This document shows, piece by piece, positions 1 through 8,100 of a DNA stretch of 10,122 bases. How positions within the stretch are numbered: position 1 is the stretch's first letter; every line of letters starts with the position of its first letter. The notes under the pieces are model-generated. The model had not been told where the DNA came from. It worked only from the letters and a program-made list of their open reading frames with translations, and searched no databases. Origin of the DNA: Phoronis pallida. Lineage: Eukaryota > Phoronida > Phoronidae. The stretch covers positions 1 to 10,122 of the forward strand of contig JAOXYC010251677.1 of NCBI GenBank assembly GCA_028565715.1, written 5' to 3'. A program made the translations under genes and the position numbers.

Positions 1-110
1 GGTTAAGTTGTTACCAGGGCCTGATATCACCGTTATGTTAGTGAGCACCCTGATGTAATACTCATGGGTAGCAACTAATCTAGATGCAAAAAATCTATTT
101 CTAGCTTTGC

Positions 111-134
111 TTTAGGTTAGCTTGGTAACCTAAA
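111..134. repeat. Small perfect hairpin (9-bp arms)
   Basis: TTTAGGTTA at 111-119 pairs with TAACCTAAA at 126-134 around a 6-nt loop. It may be part of an older, degraded inverted-repeat element, since TTAAGTTGTTACC near 3 and GGTAGCAACTAA near 67 are also roughly inverted. No function is inferred. Confidence 0.5.
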
Positions 135-337
135 TCAAGTTGCATGGACAGTCAGTGGTCACCATCATGAAGTTCGTAGTTTTATTGCCATGAGACCATT
201 CCACTAAGAATCAGTTTCATCACATAACTACCCTTGTATTCGATCATATAACACAATCATGTATTCCCACAATATTAGTGTGGCGATTGTTAACATTCGT
301 ATAAAACCACGTTTTTAAGGTAAAACTATTTAAATTT

Positions 338-356
338 CAACATGTGATACATGTTG
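338..356. repeat. Small perfect hairpin CAACATGT/ACATGTTG
   Basis: Eight-bp arms (338-345 and 349-356) around GAT. It is short enough to arise by chance in AT-rich sequence and is listed for completeness. Confidence 0.4.
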
Positions 357-505
357 TGAATTCTTTCAGAACAGCTACATTAGTCATTATTACCCCATCT
401 ATCCCCCTTATCTCTAGATCTCATAATAACAAGCGTTGTTGACCTCAGTGACAATTAAGTAATAAAGTACCTAAGAAGCTAGACACATGTCTGGGTAGTG
501 GGTAC

Positions 506-554
506 TACCAAGAACCCATCATTAGGATAGTATCCTAATGATGGGTTCTTGGTA
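506..554. repeat. Near-perfect 49-bp palindrome, 24-bp arms
   Basis: The left arm 506-529 (starts TACCAAGAACCCATCATT) is the exact reverse complement of 531-554, with a single G between. Pairing resumes after one C-C mismatch for at least three more bases (502-504 with 556-558). No open reading frame or terminal motif explains it. It could be a small fold-back element or the remains of a MITE. Confidence 0.85.
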
Positions 555-898
555 CTACTAATCGCAAAGTTCGGGCACAGAATTAGTTCTATCGAACCGA
601 TTAAAAACATTCAAAGACTCATTTTACTTATTTTTAATTGAATAGTTCATCTATGATAAGTTTCAGTACAAAAACATTCACCCTTTTTTCCCCAATAAAA
701 TATATCAGCCAAGCAGCCGATGACTCACACCTGTTTACAGTTATGTTAACATCGCTGACCAGTTCTAACAATGGCATGTGCAAGTCAGCGTGATTGCGCG
801 ATTACTATCAGTAATTGATTACTTGTCGGATTGTTTGATCAGACTGGGGTGAAACCGTTGTGCAAGTGCCCTGTTCTGGCTATATTCACAGCATGAAA

Positions 899-1048
899 TG
901 ATTCTTAAATTCATGGGAAGTAATACAAACTTTTATTGGATTTGATTTTGAAAAATCATGGAGCTCGCCAAAGGCTCGTTCTATGATTTTTCAAAATCTC
1001 ATCCAATAAAAGGTTGACTGTATTACTTTCCATTCATTGTAAGAATCA
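899..1048. mobile_element. Fold-back (MITE-like) element with about 65-bp arms
   Basis: Starting from TGATTCTTA at 899 and TAAGAATCA ending at 1048, the two halves are imperfect inverted copies. They share GGRAAGTAATACA, CTTTTATTGGAT and GATTTTGAAAAATCAT around a centre at about 970 that itself contains GAGC/GCTC. There are several small indels, so the copy is old. No convincing target-site duplication is visible. Confidence 0.7.
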
Positions 1049-1055
1049 GTTTATC

Positions 1056-1357
1056 TTATATAATAAAAGGTTTGCATGCAGTAGAAATTTGGAATAATAA
1101 TTGCTTGCGGTCGGTCGATAAAGTGGCTTCTTTCAACGATGTTTTCACAAGAATTGCGATCGATTCAGACTCAGAATTCGATTTTGAAATTTCAGACATG
1201 GTTAGTGAATTGCCGTGAAATGATTTCCGAAATAATGAAAACACTAAAGTCAGGGTTTTGAACTGTACAAAAGCACCCTATTTCAGAAGATTTCTCCGCC
1301 ATAAAATCGGCATGTGCACGTGCGATTCTAAAAATAACTTGGCAGTGAAAGAGTTAA
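1056..1357 (-). mobile_element. Possible 5' remnant of a piggyBac-like transposon
   Basis: Read on the minus strand, TTAA (1354-1357) is followed by CTCTTTCACTGCCAAG. This resembles the TTAA target plus C-rich 'CACTGCC' ends that I associate with piggyBac elements. About 155 nt further in, an ATG near 1200 opens a frame with MSEISKSNSESES, a serine/acid-rich start of the sort found at the N-terminus of such transposases. The frame stops at 1056, next to the fold-back element. No catalytic DDD region and no matching right end are present in the window, so this would be a short dead fragment. The identification is inference. Confidence 0.3.
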
Positions 1358-1429
1358 ACAAATGAATCAAAATTGTGCTTTCACTTAAAAACCAAGCTTC
1401 ATTTAAATAGATTGTTTTTATCATTTCAG

Positions 1430-1535
1430 GGCCTTACTATCAGGAGTGGACAATCTAAGAATGTTATCAAAAGTGTTGGAATCAATAGATAGGATATCAG
1501 AAGAAGACAATCCTACTGGCGGCGAGCCCGAGTGA
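1430..1535 (+). CDS. Terminal coding exon of an unidentified plus-strand gene
   Basis: A T-rich tract ending ATCATTTCAG (acceptor AG at 1428-1429) is followed by one base completing a codon, then 34 codons and TGA at 1533-1535. The encoded tail begins ALLSGVDNLRMLSKVLES and continues IDRISEEDNPTGGEPE. It reads as an amphipathic, probably helical or coiled-coil segment ending in an acidic, glycine/proline-containing tail typical of a protein C-terminus. The region is also less AT-rich than its surroundings (GGCGGCGAGCCCGAG just before the stop). I do not recognise the family. The rest of the gene would lie to the left of the window, because I find no further plus-strand exon in 1-1429. The gene is convergent with SPPL3. 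It rests on one good acceptor plus a natural-looking protein end, so it is probable rather than certain. Confidence 0.6.
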
Positions 1536-2252
1536 TAAACTATTTATAATATATCTATATTTTACCTTGTGCGTTGGCAAGATTATTAACTTTTGAAGAG
1601 TGGCAGTTATGTCCATTTCATTCATAGTAGTTGGTCATTTCCTTTAGTTAAAGTTTTTATCTTTTTCTGAAAACAATGTATGCTATGGTAAACTCTTAAT
1701 TAGTTTGCACATTTTGACTTAGATGTCAATTAACATGTCAATCATTTCGAAATGGGATTTAGCAATCACTTTTGGAGGGTTTTAAAAAACTTCTACTTTG
1801 TATCTACAACTTAATCTCAACACAGTCTACTAAGTTCCATATGAAATTTCTTGTGCGAAAAAGGTATCGCTTAACGCAGTTCTAGACTCAGCTGGTTGTT
1901 GAAAACACCAGACTGAAACCACCAAGGGTGTTTTTTTTTCTTCTAAAAGTATGCGACCGTGTTTAAGCAAGCCCAGCATTGGAGTGGCGTCACCAACATA
2001 CACTACATTGCATTAATAGCTATACCCAATTCTTGCAGAGGGAGATTCAGAACAGACAGAGGGCCTCCATCGAGAGGGCTGTAGGCTAGACTTAACACCA
2101 TTCTTGTGGAGCATGATGGCAAAAAACAACAGGTGCTATGTGCACTTGTTAATGCTAAGCAACCAAAATTGTGGTATGGGGTACCTTTATCGCTGCGTTA
2201 AGAATTAAATGTTAGTACAGTATATAGCTCATTGTACAAACCGAAGTGATAT

Positions 2253-2377
2253 TTTAAGACCAATGGTTTATATCGATATATATGAAATTCCATCTTTATT
2301 TCTCAACGTTTCACTAACATGAAACCTGCTTTGGAAGGAATAAGGATGGAATTTTGTGTAGAAATATTGGTCTTAAA
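2253..2377. mobile_element. MITE-like inverted repeat, 12-bp TIRs, TTAA at both ends
   Basis: TTTAAGACCAAT at 2253-2264 is exactly inverted as ATTGGTCTTAAA at 2366-2377. Inside, AAATTCCATCTTTATTTCT (about 2285-2303) has an inverted partner AGGAATAAGGATGGAATTTT (about 2336-2355), so pairing extends through much of the 125 bp. TTAA lies at 2254-2257 and 2373-2376. This suggests a small non-autonomous DNA transposon with TTAA targets, although TTAA is itself palindromic and could just be part of the TIR. Confidence 0.65.
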
Positions 2378-2587
2378 CTTTCTACTATTATTGTAGCCAA
2401 AAACAGACATCATCTTTTTACTTAGAAGTGAAAAGAACATTTTGATATCTTATAATGTATTTTTGATGATTCCAGTACACGCTACTGGCTGTTGTATATG
2501 CCTTGATTATTTGTTTGACCTATATTTTATGTAAAAGATGTATTTCTTTATACATTTTGAAACTTGCCAATTTTAATGATATTGATG

Positions 2588-2593
2588 TATTAA
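2588..2593 (+). terminator. Candidate ATTAAA polyadenylation signal
   Basis: The common variant hexamer lies upstream of a GT/T-rich run (2625-2640) and ahead of the long palindrome, a sensible position for the end of the plus-strand gene. It is supported only by context. Confidence 0.3.
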
Positions 2594-2773
2594 ATGATAT
2601 ATCTATAACTGTGCTGTTTCGATTCTTGTGTTTTTTTTTCAATTGCCAATGAATTTCCAATAGCGGCCCAGTCATGTGACATTTTTGGTATTTTGCCATT
2701 TTAAACAAAGCTAACCCAATGAAATTCTGATAGCGTCGCAGGTGTATCTGTATGCATTTTAAGGTAAGCGTGT

Positions 2774-2984
2774 ACCGATATGTTCGAACTCTTTTTCTCC
2801 CAATAAATAAATAATCGTTTACACCCTAAAAGGGAAGGACCAACATTTCTGACTTGATGAGTACAAACATTATTAATGTCACTAATAATGTTTGTACTCA
2901 TCAAGTCAGAAATGTTGGTCCTTCCCTTTTAGGGTGTAAACAATTATTTAGTTATTGGGAGAAAAAGAGTTAGAACATATCGGT
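2774..2984. mobile_element. 211-bp hairpin palindrome, 102-bp arms, about 97% identical
   Basis: The left arm 2774-2875 and right arm 2883-2984 are the same length and differ at only three places by my count, with a 7-nt spacer (ATGTCAC). The arms begin ACCGATATGTTC. No coding sequence or flanking duplication is evident, and the sequence just outside differs on each side. It lies between the probable ends of two convergent genes. It could be a young fold-back transposon or an inverted duplication. The open frame on the minus strand across it is a by-product. Confidence 0.9.
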
Positions 2985-3084
2985 GTCGGACACAGTTCAA
3001 TCAATAAGCTGGTGAATTAATATGGTGTTAAATGTGATTTGTTTTTAATAAGAACAAGTCATACAATTTTAAATAATATTTACA

Positions 3085-3090
3085 TTTATT
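3085..3090 (-). terminator. Candidate polyadenylation signal AATAAA (distal)
   Basis: A second canonical hexamer on the minus strand, followed by TGACTTGTTCTTATT-like T-rich sequence. If used, the SPPL3 3' UTR would be about 2 kb and would include the hairpin-bearing tandem repeat at 3142-3400. Confidence 0.35.
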
Positions 3091-3141
3091 TGACCAAATA
3101 ATATATTACAAACTGATGTGAAATATTACATCGTACAAAGC

Positions 3142-3400
3142 AATGCTAACAGTTTGATGTGGAACAAATTCACATAGTGTATTTGTTCTAATGTCAAGTT
3201 GTTCATGACAACAAACAATATTTTAAACCAAGTAATGCTCACACAGTTTGATTTGAACAGTCACATTTGTGATAAAGTTCTTATGTCGAGTTGTTCATGA
3301 AAACAAATAATAAACAAATTCATGCTCACACAGTTTCATTTAGAACATGGAAATCACATTTGTGTGATTGTTTCCATGTCAACAAACAAAAACATTTGAT
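3142..3400. repeat. Three diverged tandem units (about 80-92 bp), each with a hairpin
   Basis: Units start at 3142, 3234 and about 3321 with a shared ATGCTMACA...AGTTTSATKT core, and continue through a GAAC...TCACAT...GTG segment, then ATGTC and ACAAACAA. Each unit has an internal inverted repeat around the TCACAT/GTG core. For example, GAACAAATTCACA pairs with TGTATTTGTTC in unit 1, and ACATGGAAATCACA with TGTGATTGTTTCCATGT in unit 3. They fall within the possible distal SPPL3 3' UTR. Confidence 0.7.
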
Positions 3401-3453
3401 TGCTGATGTGTTTCATCAATAGTCCAATAACTGAAAAATTATTAAAACACTGA

Positions 3454-3780
3454 ACTTATACATTGCTACTTAGTAATGTGAAATTATCAACGAAGTTGAT
3501 TGTATTGGTTTTTTCCAATGAATTGAAACGTAACATATGAATACCTTTGCTTCTTTTCTGAAGCCTACATCCATCTGGTCAATCTGACTTGATAACATGG
3601 GTAATATGGCATTACGGGGGAAAACTGAGATCAACTGTTATAATGTATTAAAACAGTATTTTCTATAAATGATGAAGTATGGCCACAAAAAATTATCAAA
3701 TTGTGTAAAAAAAAAAATGGATGAAACACCTATTAAATTCAATTGAAAGTTAATCACAGTCTAAGTAGCAATGTATAAGT
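3454..3780. mobile_element. Element bounded by perfect 20-bp inverted repeats
   Basis: ACTTATACATTGCTACTTAG at 3454-3473 is exactly inverted at 3761-3780. About 287 bp of AT-rich, non-coding sequence lie between them, with weak further inverted similarity just inside the ends (TGTGA...). The layout is that of a short non-autonomous DNA transposon. No target-site duplication is clear. Confidence 0.6.
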
Positions 3781-4201
3781 TTCAAGTCAAACCTTTTTTT
3801 TATAAAACAATTTATCAAGCACCAAGAGAAATTATAGCAAATTTTGAATTTTTATAGACTGATTTCCCAATCCAAACAAAAAAACAACATACAAATGGCA
3901 ATTCACCCCATAACATTTCAATTTTGAAACGTTTCAAAGTTTGATGTTCACAAAGTGTTAAGAATGCGAAGACAGTTTAATATTCATCAGAGAACTGAGA
4001 CAAACAAAAACATAGCATAAGTCACAGACCATATTTTGTAAAAGAACCAAGCAATAAAAGAATTCATGTATAAAACGGCAAATTGAAAACTGCCTGAAAT
4101 AATTATAATATATTTACAGAGATAAATCAGACACCTCACAAATACCGCACAATTTCATTGTCCCATCACATGTATAATATAAAATTTTATCTAATAGTAC
4201 C

Positions 4202-4207
4202 TTTATT
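4202..4207 (-). terminator. Candidate polyadenylation signal AATAAA (proximal)
   Basis: This is the first canonical AATAAA encountered downstream of the SPPL3 stop codon on the minus strand. A TGTGATGGG stretch about 30-40 nt further on could be the GU-rich downstream element. Its use is inferred from position and context. Confidence 0.4.
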
Positions 4208-4594
4208 TCTACTTGTATCTAACTAAACATGAGCCTGGTTACCTCTTAAGAATGTGGCAATATACCATTTATACATAAACATCTTCAAATAAAGTTCAGC
4301 AATAAAACTCTGTTTTGTGTTGCAGGCTTTTAAAAAAGGGATTGGTATTTTTGGCGACCAAGATTGCATTTACCAAAACCTAGCTTATCTCGCGATTCTT
4401 TGCCATCAACAGCTTTCAAGTCACACTATTCAAAGTATACACTAAGGGTTTCAACTGATCTGGACAATTCTTCTGATGTCAAGAATTGACCAAAACCTTG
4501 ATTCCTAATGAGACATTGCGCCTAATACTTTGGTCCCAGCATGTTGATTCCGTCAGTGAAATGAAATAAATATTTCAAAAAAACATTTTGGTCC

Positions 4595-4740
4595 GCATCT
4601 TTTATAAAAAGAGCCCCAAACTATCTTACACGAAGCTGCTGTGCTACAATAATGTAATAAACAGGTATCTTCATTTTGTAGTGTGCATCTTTTACAAAAA
4701 GAGCTCTGAAGTACCTTTCAACAAGCTGCCCTTATATAAT
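4595..4740. repeat. Diverged tandem duplication, 90-bp period
   Basis: GCATCTTTTATAAAAAGAGC at 4595 recurs as GCATCTTTTACAAAAAGAGC at 4685. Both are followed by similar sequence through a shared AAGCTGC and on to TAATGTAA, with differences. The second copy fades after about 4740. It lies in the probable SPPL3 3' UTR. Confidence 0.75.
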
Positions 4741-5114
4741 GTAAGCAAATCATAGTTTCATTTCAAAGCAAATGGTTCCCAATGCTGTAAACTTCATTCA
4801 CTGGTAAGCACCTGATTTGTATGGGTCAATTAGACAACCACATATCCTAATACAAAATATTTCAATCAAAAGCTTGGCTCGACTCATATTCCCACTGAAG
4901 TTGCTTTGCACTTAGAATTCTCTTCCTGTTAGTGTGGATGAACTTGATTATCAAATTGATACTTCAAGAACAAAATCCATGTTCCAGGGTCAAATAATAT
5001 TCATTGCACATCCTTTTTATATCTAGTCTTTGTGTGATGGTTTGTTGGTCCACAGAATAAACACATTGGTCAGTAACATGATCAGATCTTGGTGTGTCGA
5101 TTCCAAGCCTTGGG

Positions 5115-5183
5115 TCACACTTCCATGAATTTGTTCTCCTTTTTCAACATAAAGGGTTCAGACCACATCCGACGTAGATCACC
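5115..5183 (-). CDS. SPPL3: SPPL3 terminal coding exon and stop codon
   Basis: This 69-nt coding part is too short for simple ORF detection. It follows an acceptor CCCTTTGTTTTGCAG ending at 5184 and starts in phase 0, matching the AAG end of the preceding exon. It encodes [11 protein letters not shown], then a short lysine-rich cytosolic tail ([11 protein letters not shown]) and TGA at 5115-5117. [11 protein letters not shown] is the conserved SPPL3 C-terminus; the last ten residues are more variable, although the final phenylalanine-x-glutamate-valine resembles the vertebrate ending. The 3' UTR follows on the minus strand. Confidence 0.93.
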   Translation of the reverse strand, partial: GDLRRMWSEPFMLKKENKFMEV

Positions 5184-8100
5184 CTGCAAAACAAAGGGTT
5201 TATTCATGTTGCATTCTGAGTAATGTAGAACTTAAAAGTCAAGCTCTTCTGACAATTAATTTTTTTTATTTCCATCCTTTCATATTCAACTCCTTACAAT
5301 TGCCAATTTACACCAACTTCATTTTGCATTCTTGGTTACTTTTACACTGCCACAATGACATAATTGTCAGACAAGATCCAAAACAACAGTTTTACCAGAA
5401 ATAATAAACTTTTTTTTGTTTTGATCCAGTCATCTGCAGTCCTTGAATTTGGAAAATATCAATTTTTCTAGTTTTGTTTAAAGTTGCCGATATGTTACAC
5501 CTAAAATTGTCCAGTAACTTGCAGAAAACCATAAATAAAATCGAAAAATAAGACTAATTCAAGGACCATATTTACCTTTAAATAAGCCATGGTGACGAGT
5601 GGCAGCAGTGTAAATGGCACAAGGTAAAGCAGGGCTGGTTGAGCAGCCCTGAACACTTCTGATGAGACAGTGGCAGTTAACAAACCTGGAAACAAACAAA
5701 CATGTGACATTTATATGAGGGAGGTAAGATATCAGACATTTCCTTAGGAGCATTGTGCCAAAATGCATTGCATTTTTATCAAACAATTTAGAAAATTAAA
5801 AAATAAAATATATACTGGCTATTAATAGTGCTATTATGCATCATTTAGATTGAGACATAATTAGGACGGGCTGGATAGCTCAGTTGGTAGAGCATCTGAC
5901 CGGCAATCAGTGAGACCTGGGTTCGATTCCCTGTTCAGTTCGGATTTTTCCATCTTTTCAAATTCATCAATTTAGAAAGAACAACAATGTGGTTCATTTC
6001 TTGAAACTGTAACAAGAGACGTTTTAAGATCACTGAAAACATTTGTTCTTATCAATTGCTAAATATGAGTTTGGCTCACTATAAGAGTAACTAATAAGCA
6101 CCCCCTTTCAAATGTGTTTTCTAAGCTACATATGGACTCATTAGTAATATAAAGTTATAATTAGTAAAGCTCCGATCTTTATCAAATGAAAAACTTATAA
6201 CATCAACTCACCTAAAAAGTAACCAATCAATGAACAGTGGAAGTAGGTCACTTTATGATACATAGTAACAGGTGGTGGTAGACCTGCCTCGCAAGAGTTC
6301 ACCTGATTTTTCTTATATGAGTCATAACGCATGACAAAGCACAATAATAGTCCAGGCATCACAATATCTCCCAGCCCAAGCATTGAGAAGTGACCAGCGT
6401 TCTGCATACTGGAAAGGAAAGATGATGTTAAAATTCCAGCCAATTGAAATAGACTCATCCATAGATTAATAGAAGATATCTTCAACTTACGCATGGCGTA
6501 ATGATAAATCATACGATGTATTTCAGTGTAATTCCAAACTTGTCACAATTCCATTCTCGAAAATAGCAGCACAGCTTTTCTTCTTCACATGACTGACTTG
6601 TTTTACAATGCGATGGGTACATTTTGGAGAAATGAGAGGAGCAAAGTTTGGAAATCTTGGGTACATTCTATTTGACTATACTGCACTCAGCTGTAGTAAA
6701 AGTAAACCAATCAATTGCAAAACAAGTTAAGGAGGAAGTTTTAAGTGAGGATTGCTCAATTTCAGAGAACCCCGGGCCAGTAACATTAATTATGCCGTGA
6801 TCTGCTCACAAAACAACCAAATGTACATCTTTTTTAGAACACCAACCTTGGGAACACCAGTTTGCCTGGTAAAGACAACTTGGGCGCATCTCTCATGAGA
6901 CCAGTGAGGTGAAGTTTTTTAGCAAATAATCCCACTGGATTATCAGCAGGCCTTGTAGCAACCTTGACCATAACATTAGTACTGAATATATAGGAAGAGA
7001 AGAACACCTGCAAGAGAAATGAGCGTAGTAAAGTTTTGACGTTGAAGTTGGTTATAACTGTTTGGTTTACATTCATTTCTTAAAGATACTGTCTCCTCGT
7101 TGGTCATGATCTGGCAACAAGATTCAAATCAACTAGAAATTGTGTGTACAAGTCCTTTGATGAACATAACTAACTTGCATCTTAGTAAAAAAGTTCAAAG
7201 CCTTTGGGAGCTTTTTGTATCCAAATCAAACCCTTGCTTAAGCCCGGGTTTGACTTTTTCGGATAAAAAGCTCTCAAATCACCCCTTGCAGATTTTTTTG
7301 AATTTTTTACCCAGATGCAAGTTAATTATGTTCATCAAAAAACTCATACACACAATTTCTAGTAGATTTGAATTTTGACACCAGATCGGGACCAACGAGG
7401 AGACAGTATCTTTAAGCTTTGGAAGAAGCTAATGTTTATTCGTTCAGTATGATCAGACTTAAATTCAAAAAAAAAAAACGAAGGACGGATAATGCATTTT
7501 ACAAGTTTGCAGTTTTCCAATCAAAGATGATACATTTCTGTTAAACAAGAAGGATGCAATTAACAAAATCGCCATGTGAAATTTTAAACATTTCTTAATT
7601 TTTTTATTTAGTTTTATCATAATAATTTTTGTCCTAGATTCCTCCTCCGTTAACATCTCTTACCCAGAATACATCATAAACTAGCAGACCCACTAAAAGT
7701 AGCGTAGACACTTTTAAACTTGGAAGGCGAACAAGGGCTATGAATGCCACGCACAGTCCCATCCCAAGTGCTGCAATACAAAAAATAAATCATGAAGTGT
7801 GGCCTGCATACGTTACGGTTATATCAGAATCATATTCATTGAAAAGTGAGCTTTTCTAAATAGTCAATTCTTTTAATTTCTAAGCTGAGTAACCATTTTC
7901 ATTTCAAAAATATGTATAATGAAACAGGTGCAATTACACAGTGTTCCAGGGGGCAACACAGAATATCTAATAAATGGCTTGCACAAAGGTTTGGCAAAAA
8001 ATAGCTCAGAATTTGATTCAGTACCGAGTAGATGATATTAAAATATATACCTCATTATGGTATCTTCTTCAATCTCAAATAAAAGTTAATTGTTTGTTGT

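Larger units (their letters stand above)
1..898. other. Non-coding stretch; no exon recognised
   Basis: Apart from the small hairpins and the 49-bp palindrome described separately, I see no exon with convincing splice sites or reading frame on either strand. It is probably intron of the plus-strand gene whose last exon starts at 1430. Confidence 0.5.
1536..2610 (+). other. Possible 3' UTR of the unidentified plus-strand gene
   Basis: No coding exon of good quality follows the stop codon at 1535. A plausible end is ATTAAA near 2588-2593, followed after about 35 nt by CTTGTGTTTTTTTTTC, a GT/T-rich downstream element. The extent is inference. The stretch includes the TTAA-flanked inverted repeat at 2253-2377. 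A weak acceptor-like site (TTCTTGCAG near 2038) is followed by 16 open codons and TAG, which could be an alternative terminal exon but has little support. Confidence 0.35.
3060..5114 (-). other. SPPL3: Probable SPPL3 3' UTR (extent uncertain)
   Basis: About 2 kb below the SPPL3 stop codon holds no coding exon that I can see on either strand. The first AATAAA on the minus strand is at 4202-4207, followed by a GT-rich stretch near 4170, which would give a 3' UTR of roughly 0.93 kb. A second is at 3085-3090, also followed by T/GT-rich sequence, which would give about 2 kb. A variant ATTAAA lies near 3976. The choice between them is inference. This stretch contains the tandem repeat at 3142-3400, the inverted-repeat element at 3454-3780 and the duplication at 4595-4740. 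Confidence 0.5.

Noticed and set aside
2039-2089. Possible alternative terminal exon (REIQNRQRASIERAVG then TAG)
   Set aside because: The acceptor TTCTTGCAG is reasonable and the peptide looks natural, but it is only 16 codons and lies beyond a good stop at 1533-1535. Without transcript evidence it cannot be claimed.
2701-2904. 67-codon minus-strand open frame
   Set aside because: It runs across the left arm and loop of the 211-bp palindrome and has no domain or splice context.
3142-3400. CRISPR-like array
   Set aside because: The units are diverged along their whole length, with no constant repeat and unique spacers, and the genome is eukaryotic.
5559-5786. 75-codon minus-strand frame overlapping the PAL exon
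   Set aside because: It is a shadow in another frame. The SPPL3 frame with PALLYLVPF, defined by splice sites at 5685 and 5576, is the real one.
5869-5940. Functional alanine tRNA gene
   Set aside because: C at position 33, a broken first anticodon-stem pair, a T-T mismatch in the T stem and a wobble-rich acceptor stem argue against a working tRNA.
7100-7378. 92-codon plus-strand open frame
   Set aside because: It is contained wholly in the 336-bp inverted-repeat element and mirrors its arms; there is no protein character.
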